Of a stretch of 64,000 bases of DNA, positions 50,701-62,565 are shown piece by piece. The stretch is from the NCBI RefSeq assembly GCF_950023065.1, contig NC_088679.1, positions 9,424,001 to 9,488,000 of the forward strand, read 5' to 3'. Position numbers and translations under genes: made by a program. A model generated the notes under the pieces. It was not told the DNA's origin, did no database searches, and saw only the letters and a list, made by a program, of their open reading frames with translations. Source of the stretch: Planococcus citri. Taxonomy: Eukaryota; Arthropoda; Insecta; Hemiptera; Pseudococcidae. How positions within the stretch are numbered: the stretch's first letter is position 1; each line of letters begins with the position of its first letter.

Positions 50701-52752
50701 TTTTTTTTTTCTAATTTAAAAAAATGAACGTGAAAAATACTTCAATGAAAGCGTAAGGTAAGAAAGTTCAAAAATAATCGTCAAAATCCGAGTTAAAAAT
50801 ATTAAAAATTGAAAAAAAAAGAACAAAATCACCGAATTTCTGGAAAATAAGAAGTTTTTAGTTTTTAAAAGGGGGGAGGAGGGGGGGTAATTTTCGAATT
50901 TTAACTGGACCTTTTTATAGCCAATAGCCACGCTTCTGAGAACGGACTCAATTTGATGACCCCCTCCCCCTCCATAAAAAAATAGGTCAGAGCTGTTTTT
51001 TTGCCCTCAACGTAGGTAAGGTAACTGGGAACTTTTTGAGTACATTTCTTTTTACCTTCGACGATACATTGCGAAATATTTAAACCGCATTTAGACCTTG
51101 TTGAACCTGCGATCTATGGATATGGATACGGCCAGTCTGAATTCACCTTATAGTGAAAATAACTTGGGACGCGAATGTTGGCTCTTTACGACTTTCTCGA
51201 TTTGTTTTTACAATGCTGGCTGGTACACGAGAGCTTAGCTAATTAAACCTATCCCTACTTTTTTTCCCTTCATTTTTATGCGTACACGGTGTATTTTGTT
51301 GGCGTATATATTTTTTCGCAGTCGTAACCTAAACTAAACGTCCGTGGATAACACTTCCTGCTAATAACGCGTAACTAAAACTCTTACAGTTCTTATGTCA
51401 AGTCGAGAATGGCAAATTTTTCAATTTTTTTTTGTCATCTAATATGTACCTGTACCTAGATCTACATAGGATGGATTATGGAAGATGTTTGGTCTTCTGA
51501 CAAACTCGCTCTAAATTCGTACATTGGAATAATTTCTCAACTTTATAGAAATGGAATTTTCCTCCGACAAATACTGATAACATCGCAACAATACCTTGGT
51601 CTACATATACTTAAGCCAGAGAGGAAAAAACCACCAATGTACCTGTTCGTACTCGTATATTTGGTGAAATTACCTATACTTATACGTTCGTACTTCGAAT
51701 GAAATGAAATACATAAAACTCGATCGTCTTCTCCACCTTTTCACCCACACGTTCGTATTTTTAAGGTGTTAATGGGTTAGCTGCTTTGCAGTTCAAACTC
51801 AGCAGACTGACGATAACATAAGACTTTGAACTTTTTTTTTCAAGCGATAAGAATTTTCTGGTAGAAAGAACATTCGAAAAACATTACATGTTCCGACCAA
51901 AGCGAAGGATTTACGTTTACGTATAGCATAACCCGAAGAAGTTTACATGTATTGGGTATGCTTTTTGCGATAAGAATGCTCATCATTGTAATATAGGTAT
52001 TCATATTATTGAACTAATCTGTGCAAGTTTTTACATAAAGGTGGGTAGTGGGTACGTAAAGAGAAAGAGGCATTAATGTGTATTGAATTGATACATGATA
52101 AGATAGACAGGTGATACTTATAGAAATAAATCAAGTGTAAAGAATGCGTTTTTTTTTAATCCTAAAAAGTATTGAAAAAAATTTGCTCATGAAATTGATA
52201 GGTACTTATTTAAAATTGGAAAATATTTTTTGAAAAAAAGTCTACCTTGCTTGAAACGATTTCAATGATTTTTACGAAGTATCTTTTTTGCCTCTCTTGA
52301 GAATTATTGAACCAAAAACAACAACGAAGAAAAAATTTCGAGAGGTAACATTTTTTTTCGCAAAATCAATGATGTAATTATTATGTTACATTTACTCTGC
52401 GCCTTACACCTGCTTAACATGCACACGTGATTTTCGTAATTTACGATAAAACTTGTAATTAATTTTTTTTAACGCGTGTGACGTTAAAAAAGCTCGTTAT
52501 TAATGAACTTAACTTTTTGCATCATGAAATAATAACGGTTTATTATATCCGATTTTTTGCTTCGTTTTTCTCACAATAAATTAAGGTTCGATGAGAAGTA
52601 GTAAATAGAGTGATCTGTCTCTGTGTAGGAGAGATTGAAATTTGAAATTCAGATGGGTGAATGGGGATTTCATGTTCCACTAAAAGATAGATGAGTCACC
52701 CTACATTATCTAAAAACATCTGCGCTCATGTAAACATATGAAAATCATTGGA

Positions 52753-53058
52753 GTAAATCGCGAGAAAAAAAATTTAAAATTTTTGATCAAATTTAGAGGA
52801 GATTTTTATTTTGAGTTGAAAGTCACTTTAAAAATTTTTTAGCTCCCAAAGTGCCCCTGGAGAAGAGATATGGGTTCTCAAAGATGGGATATTAAAAAAA
52901 AAAAAAAAAAAAAACTAATACCCTTTCTTTGAGAATCCATATCTCTTCTCCAGCGGCACCTTTCAGAACTGAAAATTCTTCTTACTGGCGTTCAACTCAA
53001 AATGAAGCTCTTTACTGAATTTGGTTAAAATTCTTGGTGATTTTTTTTTCGCAGCCTA
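52753..53058. mobile_element. Short second-family inverted-repeat element with poly-A loop
   Basis: Ends GTAAATCGCGAGAAAAA and the reverse complement of GTAGGCTGCGAAAAAAA. The arms contain TTTTGAGTTGAAAGTCAC and GTTCAACTCAAAATGAAG in inverted order. They also contain GGAGAAGAGATATGGGTTCT and its complement. The loop is a run of about 20 A. This copy has no central 243-bp unit. Confidence 0.75.
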
Positions 53059-53094
53059 CCCTGAAAATAACATCTGTTCAAAAGAGAAAATGTC

Positions 53095-53280
53095 CAGATA
53101 TTAATCCCATCAGGTCTATCTAGGTACATCAGTTTGATTTGATCTGATCAAACTTATATACTCATTTGATTAAATCTGATTACATCAGATCAGATCAGGA
53201 CATTCTAGATCCAATTTGATCTAATCACATTGAAGTTTGGATCTGACCACATCTGTTCAAATCTGATCGTTCTTTTCTGG
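53095..53280. repeat. Degenerate GATCTGAT/ATCAGATC-rich patch
   Basis: Successive variants such as TTTGATCTGATCAAACT, ACATCAGATCAGATCAGGAC, GATCCAATTTGATCTAATC and CAAATCTGATCG. It resembles the GATCCAAT patches at 26.8 and 35.1 kb. Confidence 0.5.
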
Positions 53281-53739
53281 ACAAGCTAGATGAGGATTGA
53301 AAGAAAAAATGTGCACTTATTTATTATATCTATTTTTAAAATAAAACTGAATTCCTAATTTGCAAGAGAGGTTTGAACGCTCCCAAATTATTTCAACATT
53401 TTTTAGGATTCGCAAAAAATTTTTAGAGGTAAAAAATGAACGTGACAACAAAATGTTCAAAACTGAGTGAAGTAAGTAAGTACTAATTTTTTACATTTTG
53501 GGATATCTCAAGCCCCTCCTTTTCCCTTCCAATTCATCGTAGGTTCCAAATATCTCTAGATACTGTTTCTAAATTATCAATTTTAATTTTTTAGCCAACA
53601 AAATTTTCAGATCTGCCAAATTTTTACGTTATTAAAAATTTTGTGGATAAATCACCTCAAATAGACTTGGTGAGATCATAACTACGTATTCTGTGAGATT
53701 CGCTTCTTATTTCTCTTAAATTTTGTTTTCTGGTCAAAG

Positions 53740-55000
53740 AAATTGGTATGTCAAAATCAAAAAATTCTGAGATTGAAAGATCTGCGAAACTACACAAATT
53801 TGCATGAAAAACCTAGAAAAGTCTGCAAAAATCATTTCTTCAAAAAAAATTCTCCAAAAAAATGGAACTTTTCGTTTTTAATAAAAATCAAAAAATGTAA
53901 CTCGATAGAAACTTGTACAATTTTAGCAAAACAAAAAAAAAACATGATATTTTGGCAATTAGTGCCCAAAAAAATGATACTTTTTCGCAATTTTTGCTAA
54001 AAAAGTTGATTTTGCAACCTTTTGATTTCAAAAAAAAAATCAAGATTTTTTGGCAATTTGAGGCAACAAAGTGAGAATTTTGCAATTTCTAGCCAAAAAG
54101 CGAAATTTCTGACAATTTCAGCAAAAGAATTCTGGTAGAAAAACGATACACTGGACAAAGTTATGGAAAATAATATGTACTTTTTGGAATTGTAAAAAAA
54201 ATATTACTTTTCGCAATTTTTGGCAAAAAATGAGACTTTGGAACAATAATTTAGGCGAAAGCCAAGACTTTTGGTTATTTTTGGCAGAAAATAAGACTTC
54301 GACAATAATCTTGGCAAAAAGGCAGAGCATTTTAGCAATTTTTGGCAATTTTTCGAAAAAACGATAATTTTTGACAGTTTAAATTTTCAAAATGCAAGAC
54401 TGATAATTGCTGCAAAAAGTGATGCTTTTTGGGAATTTTTGGCAATACAGCGAGACCTTTATGGTAATTTTTGGGGAAAACGAGACTTTGGAGCAATTTT
54501 GATAAAAAGCAATAATTTTTGTTAAAAAGAAAGGCTTTGACGATTTTTACAAAAATAAGACTTTTTGCCAATTTTTCGTGATTTTTGTCAAAAAAGATGA
54601 ATTATTTTGCAAACTTTTTAGTAAAAAGCAGGGCGTAATTTTTGATAATTTCTGCCACAAAGCGAGACTTTTTGGGATTTTTTGTGCGAAACCATAATTT
54701 TTAGAAATTTTTACCATAGAAACAAAGCCTTTTGGCAACTTTGAAAAAAATAGCATTAATTTTTCGTGATTTTTGTCAAAAAAGTTGAATCATTTTGCAA
54801 ACTTTTTAGTAAAAAGCAGGGCGTAATTTTTGATAATTTCTACCACAAAGCGAGACTTTTTAGGATTTTTTTCTGAGAAACCTTAATTTTTAGAAATTTT
54901 TACCATACAAACAATACCTCTTGGCAACTTTGAAAAAAATAATGGAATTTTTGGCTAAAAGCGAGACTTTTTTTTTTGGTTTTCTTCACGAAATAAGGAC
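53740..55000. repeat. Diverged tandem array of ~30-40-bp AATTTTTGGCAAAA-GCGAGACTTTT units
   Basis: The phrase [A/T]TTTTTGGCAA..AAGCGAGACTTT recurs with spacing of a few tens of bases. A ~188-bp block (ATTTTTCGTGATTTTTGTCA... to ...GCGAGACTTTTTGGGATTTT) is duplicated at 54571 and about 54759. The array has the same flavour as the one at 7.4-9.0 kb. Confidence 0.75.
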
Positions 55001-55475
55001 GAGATTTTTGAAAAATATTTTTAAAAATTGAAAAAAAATGTATATAACTTTAGTATTTAACTGAAATTTTAAAAAAAGTGGCCAAAAGTTACTTCCAGAA
55101 CTTGGTTACTTGAATAGTAATCGATGCAATATCTACGTATAGGTAAATACCGACCAACCGACCGCTAATTACACACTAATTTGTCATCTGGATGAATATT
55201 TCGTAGGCCGGCAGGTAATCTGTTCCCCTGTCGATAACCTCTGATCGCGCAGATTTGAAAAAGAATTTAACCTAACGTTATCACGACGAAGGCTAACGAC
55301 CTATCAAATATGAAATGAAGGCGAAGGCGAAATATAGATATACTCTCAATAACAGCAGCACTAGCAGAAAAGGATAATTAAAAGGAAGGTGATTAAGTAC
55401 AAAGTTGATGTAGTACCTATAAACTCCCGAAATATTTCCTAGTATTTATCTACTCGACCACATAGACGTCATGGT

Positions 55476-55675
55476 CATTGGTGGCAACTATCCTGTTGCC
55501 TATGTAGCTTCAGCTACACACGAGCTGATTTCGTGTGTAGCATGCTACACATGGCACAAAAATGAAAAGTGCAACTAGTCACTGAAATAGTTTTGGATAT
55601 TCTAAAAAAATTTTCTCAACTAAAAAGACGAAGTTTTTATGCTACACACGGGGAAAATTCAAGTTGCCACCCCTG
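55476..55675. mobile_element. hAT-type MITE, 200 bp, with 8-bp target-site duplication
   Basis: The left end CATTGGTGGCAACT and right end (reverse complement) CAGGGGTGGCAACT form terminal inverted repeats of the hAT-typical CAGGGGTGGCAA kind. The 8-bp GTCATGGT flanks both sides (55468-55475, 55676-55683). Inside, GCTACACACG and CGTGTGTAGC words form subterminal inverted repeats. At 200 bp with no ORF it is non-autonomous. Confidence 0.9.
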
Positions 55676-56536
55676 GTCATGGTCTAATAAAAATGAAATC
55701 GCGTAGTTTCATTTTCTATATAAGAAGAACAGGTATGATTTTTTTTATGCTTGAAGGAAAAATACCTACAGCGGAATAAAAAAAGCACGAACTGGAGGGG
55801 TATAAGGTTCAAACATGCGGAAAATTTGCTTCGTTTGGCAAAATGAGACGCGAAAGACATAACAAAAATTATTCAAATGCTAGGTATAAGTTCTCGTATA
55901 CTTAATCAACAGCATCGCGAATACTAATTGAACAATTGATAAGAATTTTTTGCAACTGGTTCCATATTTTTCATAGAACCTTATTATTTATGTACTTTCT
56001 CGAGATTGGGCTACGTTGGTGCTGAAAGTACCTTTTACCTACCCTACCATGTGGTTGTATATGTAGGTAGATGGTCGAGTGCTGTCGAAGGCCTGTTTAC
56101 ATATTGGTAAATTTTTACGATACTCGGGCTCATTGTCAAAATATTCTCGTTCGTATGTATTATATTATACCTGTACTCGTATATAAGTTCATTCATAGTT
56201 TTCAGTCTTACATTATGAGTAATGAATACAGGTATACCATTTTAAACAACCGCATAAATGCAATATAAGTTACCATTTCTGGTACATAATACTTACGTAC
56301 GCATAAGTAAGTCTAAGTACTTATAGGTATATAGATTTTATAGCGAGCATAATATATTAAGACGCTACTCATAGACCGCGGTGACCTTCGTCAATAAAAA
56401 TCGTATTAGCGTATGGAATTTTTAGGAGGAAAAAAAGAACCTAAGAAAGAAGCAAAGAAGGCAGCACAAATTATACCAGCATTCACCTGCTTTCGTCGTT
56501 CATACTTATATATTCGAGTACTTCTACCTGTGTTTG

Positions 56537-56561
56537 TATAGGTAGGTAGGTACCTAGGTAC
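56537..56561. repeat. TAGGTAGGTAGGTACCTAGGTA microsatellite-like run
   Basis: Short run of the TAGG/GTAC words that are scattered all over the window. It is a genome-wide simple-sequence habit rather than a single element. Confidence 0.6.
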
Positions 56562-56824
56562 ACATTCGCGTTACAACGAGAGAGCAAAAAAAAAAAAAAA
56601 ATGAGAACTTAAATGAAACAAAACAAAACTTCTTCTCTGACGAATATACGAAGCCACGACGACCAATACCTAAAATAAAACACGTGTAACGTATAAATTA
56701 AAATAAAAAATAATGTAAACGTACAGAATTAAGGTAATAAAATCGCTCGAAACGTGCCAGAATTGCAATGCAATGCACCGAGCGCGTTTAATGTGTGCAA
56801 TACATAAGTGCATTATTATTACAG

Positions 56825-56914
56825 CCTGGTCGCTCGTAGCAGGTTGGAATGTGTACTAGTGTGTGCCTGCTGCATGTGCCTTACCGCCGGGATAATTGTA
56901 CCGGTGGGCCTCAG
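56825..56914 (+). other. Exon-like block of 90 bp, GC-richer, open on both strands
   Basis: On the + strand it lies between an acceptor-like ATTATTATTACAG and a donor-like CTCAG|GTAGGT. One frame is open and reads a Cys-rich hydrophobic stretch (CVLVCACCMCLTAGIIVPVG). On the minus strand an open frame over the same bases ends EAHRYNYPG at a donor-like GTAAGG in phase 1, which could also feed the 40-kb GATA exon. Neither product is recognised and GTAGGT is a common word here. Confidence 0.15.
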
Positions 56915-57979
56915 GTAGGTATAGGGCTTCGAGGAGTGTGAAGTGAAAGAAATCAGTATGAGAAAGTATCATTTGAATGGGCTACAGTGATGGTGCGAAT
57001 TTGGAGAGACGAGGATTCTGGTTTCTGGTTGTAGAAGATTCTTAGCAGCAGGTTTTCTGAATCACATTTTGTTACAAAAATGTATTATTGTCATTCATAC
57101 AATCTTTGAAATCACATTTTCAAAGATGTCCATCGGGCAATTAGAGCTAAAAATAATGAATAATGAAGTGGAGGTCGTGAAATTCATGAAGAAAGGGTTG
57201 ATTTTCAGTGGAAATGTTCCAGATCCGAATATTTTTTAAACCAAAAATGCATTTTTTTGCACCCATAAATTATTAATCGTTAAGATTTTAATCGACCATG
57301 CTTAAATGTGATGAAAAATGCTGATGATAATAATAAATTGAAAGAGGATAGTCCCAAAAAAAAAAAAATATGTAACTAAATTACTCCAACGAAGGACACA
57401 CTTGAATTGACATGCTCCAATTTGAACAAAAACCTTGGTAGATCGAACGAACACGTTATAAAAACTCCAAGACCAAAATTTCATGTGTTAAAATTCAATT
57501 TTGAAGTTGATAAATTTTTGGAAAGAAAAAAAAACAAATTTTTCCATTTGAAATCAAAAACTTTCCAATTGCTTGAATTTTCGGTTTTCAAAATTATTTT
57601 TGGAGCATACTCGCATTTTTGTCCCCTTTTTTCGACATAAAATTAAAAATTCATCCGAAATTCCATACTGGACTTTATCAAATTTTTAAAAAAGGTTAAA
57701 GAGTGAGCTCCCCGGTTCCTCGTACAGACTGTTTTTTTTCCAAGGAAAGGTTTTGAACTGACACTCTCCGATTCGAACCGGAACCAAGCTATATCGAAAG
57801 GTCAGGCTCAAAACCCCCCCTCCCCCTCCGTAAACAAAATTTGATGTCACAAAGTTGATTTTTGAATTTTTAAAAATTTGGAAAAGCTGTTTTATAGGAG
57901 ATTTTTTTGAACTTTTTCATGAAATATAAATTGTTATGAGCAAAGCGAACTGATGTGAGGGACTGAGGGTGTCTGCAGG

Positions 57980-58560
57980 ATTTATTGATCAAAAATCACT
58001 ACCTTTTCACTACTTTTTCACTACTTTTCAAAAAAAATCACTGCTTTCTAGAATATTTTTAAACCTTCCCCTCTCCAGATCGTTTTTTTCATTCTTCTCC
58101 ATTTCTTTTACTACTTTTTCACCACTTTTCAAAAAAAAAAAATCACTACCTAAACTACCTCCCAAAATATTTTAAAGCCCCCCCCCCCTCCAGATCGATT
58201 TTTTCTATTTTTTTCATTTTTTCCCTTTTGTTTGGTTTTGACCTTTTACTACCTTTTCACTACTTTTCAAAAAAAAAATCACTACCTTCCAAAATATTTT
58301 GAAGCTCCCCCTCCCCTCCAGATCGATTTTTTCATTTTTTTTTTCATTTCTCCCTTTTTCAATTGTTTGGACTTTTACTGCGTTTTCATTACTTCTTCAC
58401 TCCTTTTCAAAAAAAAAATCACTACCTTCCAACATAATTTAAAGCCCCCCCTCCAGATTAAATTTTTAATTTTTTAATTTTTTTTAATTTTTTTTTTTTT
58501 TTTTGGTTTTGTTCTTCTACTACTGTTTTATTACTTTTCAAAATATTTTCAACCCCCCCC
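57980..58560. repeat. Tandem array, ~100-140-bp pyrimidine-rich units
   Basis: The unit contains TTTTTCACTACTTTTCAAAA, AAATCACTACCTTCCAAAAT, a C-rich run (CCCCCTCCCCTCCAG) and ATCGATTTTTTCATT. About five copies begin near 58010, 58110, 58250, 58390 and 58520, the last ending in a 13-C tract. Frames open across it are low-complexity. Confidence 0.85.
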
Positions 58561-61500
58561 CCCCCATCGATTTTTCATTTTCCCCATTTTTTTGGTTTGG
58601 ACTTTGCAATTTTTCACATTATTGGAGTATAAGTTTTCATCAATTTGAGCACAGCATTTTTTCAAGTCATGAAAGATGGGGATTTTTTTTCATTTTTAGC
58701 AGTGATTTTTATATTTATTTTTTAATAAGTGGAAAATCGGATTTTCTAATTTTTTTCATTTTCACTACCTTTTGAGCAAAATTGCTGAAAGTCACTATCT
58801 TTTCACTACTTCCACTACCTGCGGACATTCTGAGTCTGCTACACTAGTCTTAGATCATTCTGGAGCCTCCAGAGATTTTTCAATTATTTTCTCCAGAAAA
58901 TTCAAATCCGAGAGAGGGCCTAAAAATCAACTTCAGAACTTATAATTTTGGTAGGATGCTTATTGAGCATCCTTGACCCCTCTGTTTTGAGGTAATTACT
59001 GCGAAGCTCCTGGAATGCCATGCAGTCTAGAAGTGAATTTTTGATAATTTGTAGGTTTCAGTGAATGTGAAAAAATCCAATCTTCAAAGAAAGTAATATA
59101 ACGAGCTATTTTTTGGTCAAGATATTATTTCGTGAGTCTGCACGATCATTCGACTCCCAAACATTCATAATTCAACTTTGTTTTGAACTTCCAGCGAATT
59201 TTTTTCACATTTTCTCAAAAATTTCAAATTCTGGAGTGGTCAAAAATGAACTTGAGAACTTAAAACATTGATCGGTGATTATTGAGCAGCTTCTCATTGT
59301 ACTAGCCAATATTACAGGTTCTCAAGTTCGTTTTTGTCCCTTTCAGAGTAATTCGAAATTCCTGGAGAAGCTGAAAAAATCTCCCTTGAAACAGCTTTTT
59401 AACAATTTTTCATGCTTTCAAAAATTCGTCGAAAATCCTAAAATGAATTTTAGGGACTGAAATTGTGATCACTTGGGTTTTAATACATGCTTTTTTCGAT
59501 CTAGCTTGATTTCGTTCAAAAAGAAGGGTTCTAGTTCATAAAAATGTCTTGTTAGGCTCATATCTACTTGAAAAACAAGAATAATGAATGAATCAATGTT
59601 CGAATTTATCGTACATATGAACATCCATTAGTTAGAGTTTGGTGTTGGTCTTTCAGTGAAAATTGGGAATTGGAATAGGTACCTACCTAATTTATTGTAT
59701 ACGAGTAAAGTAAACAGACGAACCGCATAACTTTTGTTATTTAACAAACACACAATATCTATATTCAATGGTCCTACAATACAAAGTCCGCCATGAACAG
59801 TTCAAAGTCTTATGGAACGTTGAAAAACATTAGAAATACCTAACGTATACATTCACTCGTACTCCTACCTTCGTTCGTGGCTTCAACGAAGAATTAAACA
59901 ATGGAAGAACAAAGGTTAGCTTTGAAAAAAAAACGAATTATCTATACTAAGCAGGTAGGTACCATTTTGTGAATGTCACTGTTGAAAACCTTTTCATTCG
60001 TAATTTTTCCTAAAATAACTATACCAGTATAGGTCTAGATTGAGTACGTGTGAGAGGCTTCATAACCACCTGCACAGATTTGAAAATGGTGAACTGTCAG
60101 CTGTCATTTTGGCCATGGATGGCCGGATATTTCAAAAAAGAAAATGACTTCACATGTCAAACTCAAAATGCAAATACCCCATTTTAAAACAATGTTTTTT
60201 CCAATTTTTTAGTTCAACATGCAATTTCATATCATTTCTCTCTCTCTTGAAACGAATTTAATCGGGATTTTCCCCCAAATTAAAAAACTTTCATATTTAA
60301 CATAATAATAAAGTTTATCAGTTAACATTTTTTTATCCGATGGATCAGGAGCCTTTTCAACGACAAAACAAACGGATGAAAACTTTAATCATTTCCTGAT
60401 CAACGTTTATCTCTTCCTGACTGAAACCGGCGATTATCACGGGAGTTGCAAATCATCCACCTAGATACGTCAAAAAAACTAAAAAGCTTAACTTCGATTC
60501 GACGTCAACCACATACTTTATCCATTATTCACTATTCAAAGGCGGTATTTCATCAGGTTTACTCGGAGCAAAACCCCCGTCAGCCGGATGCTGCAGTGTG
60601 ACCGTTCGAATCGACATGGTTGCCAGCGGAAACCGTCTTATGAGTATGACGGAAGCCTCATTCAATGATAAAAATCACCGGTAGCGATACTTTTTTTCCA
60701 CAGTTATTCTGCGGCACAGATAACACACCCTGTAAATTATTATTGAATATTTCGACGAAACAAATATCTCATGTCTGAGATGAGATCCGAGTGGGATGCG
60801 AGAAACTATAACAACGTTTGAATAAAAAAATTATTTCATTTTATTTATATAGAGAATAGGAAAGAAATTATGATAATGCGGTGACCGACGTGACGAGCAT
60901 CATCAAAGACCACTTTGACGCCATTACAATACTTAAGGGAACCCCACCATTTTATTATTCAACTTCACCACACGTATCAGAAGATCTATCGATACCGCAG
61001 CAGATTTAGGTACAAAAGAAGTAACAGTGAAAAAAACAAGTACCTAGTGAATAGACTCCCTACCTTAGAACACCCATCGAGTAGTAGGTACCTGTTTTTT
61101 TTCACAGTGGCCTTCTTACTCATTCCAAATATATTAAACCTGAAATGATTTGGTTCGTTGTTAAATCTACGAATTGTGTACCTGTAGAAAATGGTGGTGA
61201 TTTTTTTTCCACATCGTTAACTTTGAAATGGTATAAATTTAAAACTTTGGTTGCTACCTACTCTTTCATCGAAGTAGATGATACGTAGAGCAAAGATGGA
61301 GGATTTTTTTTAGAAATTATCTGAGCCTCTCATTTGTTCAAAAGTAACCGATCTTGATTTTTATTCTCATTTTATACGCTGGTGTGAAATTCATTTTGTA
61401 AATATCATCGCTGTTTTCGAGATAGATTATTATGATACATATTTCAAACAGTCTGTGAGGGCGGAAGTGTCTAAGCAATGTAAACGGATATTGTGGGTGA

Positions 61501-61839
61501 CTGATAACATTATAAATATATTGAGACCTTCGTTCTCTGTCATATTTACAAGTGATAAGATTTATCTACGAAGATTGTGTGCGACAAATCTATACCATAA
61601 CCACAAAATAATGTATTACTAACTAAACCACACACTTTTGGGAATACAACTTTCCTCGCAGAAAATATTTTTGGATCGAACTGAATATTTTTTTTCGTCA
61701 AAAAATGAGCTTTTTTGATAAAAATTTAGCATTTATTGGCAAAACGTATAAGAGTTTTGGACAAAAAGATGAGCATTTTACAAGATAGGAGAGCAATGAG
61801 AAAAAAATTAATGGAAACTGATTTTTAAATTCACGAAAT

Positions 61840-62340
61840 AATGATAAAAATGGCACAACTCAAAGTCTGAAAAAATAGTGAGTGCACAACTTACACGTGT
61901 GTTTAATTTTAAAAAATCATTTTTAAAAATATAAACAACCCAGATACAGAAGGCAGAGATGAAAATATTGATGTTTAACTTTATGAAATAATGATTAAGT
62001 TTGCACAACTTGAAAACCCGACATACTAGTGAGCACAACTTACACCTGTGTTTAATCTAAAAATTAATTTTTTGAAATAAAACCCTAGACATAGAAGACA
62101 GTGAGGAAAAAATTTCACGTTTAACTTCATGAAATGATAATACAGATTGCACGTTTTGAAAATCTGAAAAACTATAGTGAGTGCACAACTTACACACGTG
62201 TTCAATTCGAAAAGTAGGTAATTTCTTTAAATAAATACTCAGATACCGGTTCACATGCTAAAAACTAGTATTTGCGTTTTATAAAACGTTTCAAAAGCTT
62301 AGTCAACGATTAATGAGTGCACAACTTACCAACATATTCG
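61840..62340. repeat. Tandem array, ~137-150-bp units, about 3.5 copies
   Basis: GAGTGCACAACTTACACGTG near 61880 recurs near 62030, 62177 and 62314 with the same flanks (CTTCATGAAATAATGAT... before, GTGTTTAAT... after). On the minus strand each copy includes GTAAGTTGTGC, a donor-like sequence. Confidence 0.88.
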
Positions 62341-62519
62341 CTTTACAAAGTATACTGGCACAATTACACACGCTCGAGAATTTTAAAATCATTATTTTGA
62401 ACGAACCTTTGAAAGATACTGCGGAAGACGGTTTCACAAAAACAGAAATAGCACAACCAAATTCCTACAAATGCAATATCACACTGAGGGTGGCACAGTA
62501 CTGTCTGCAATGTCTTATC

Positions 62520-62561
62520 TGTACCTGGAGACTGTAGTCCTGTACCTGGAGACTGTAGTCC
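62520..62561. repeat. Exact 21-bp tandem duplication
   Basis: TGTACCTGGAGACTGTAGTCC occurs twice head to tail, followed by a partial third GGTACCT. On the minus strand it reads TGLQSPG repeated, inside a short open frame (ELETLANSIG... before it) that I do not recognise. Confidence 0.9.
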
Positions 62562-62565
62562 GGTA

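Noticed and set aside
57767..57800. GATTCGAACC resembling a tRNA T-arm
   Set aside because: No cloverleaf could be built around it. A diverged copy of the surrounding sequence occurs near 57410, so it belongs to a repeat.
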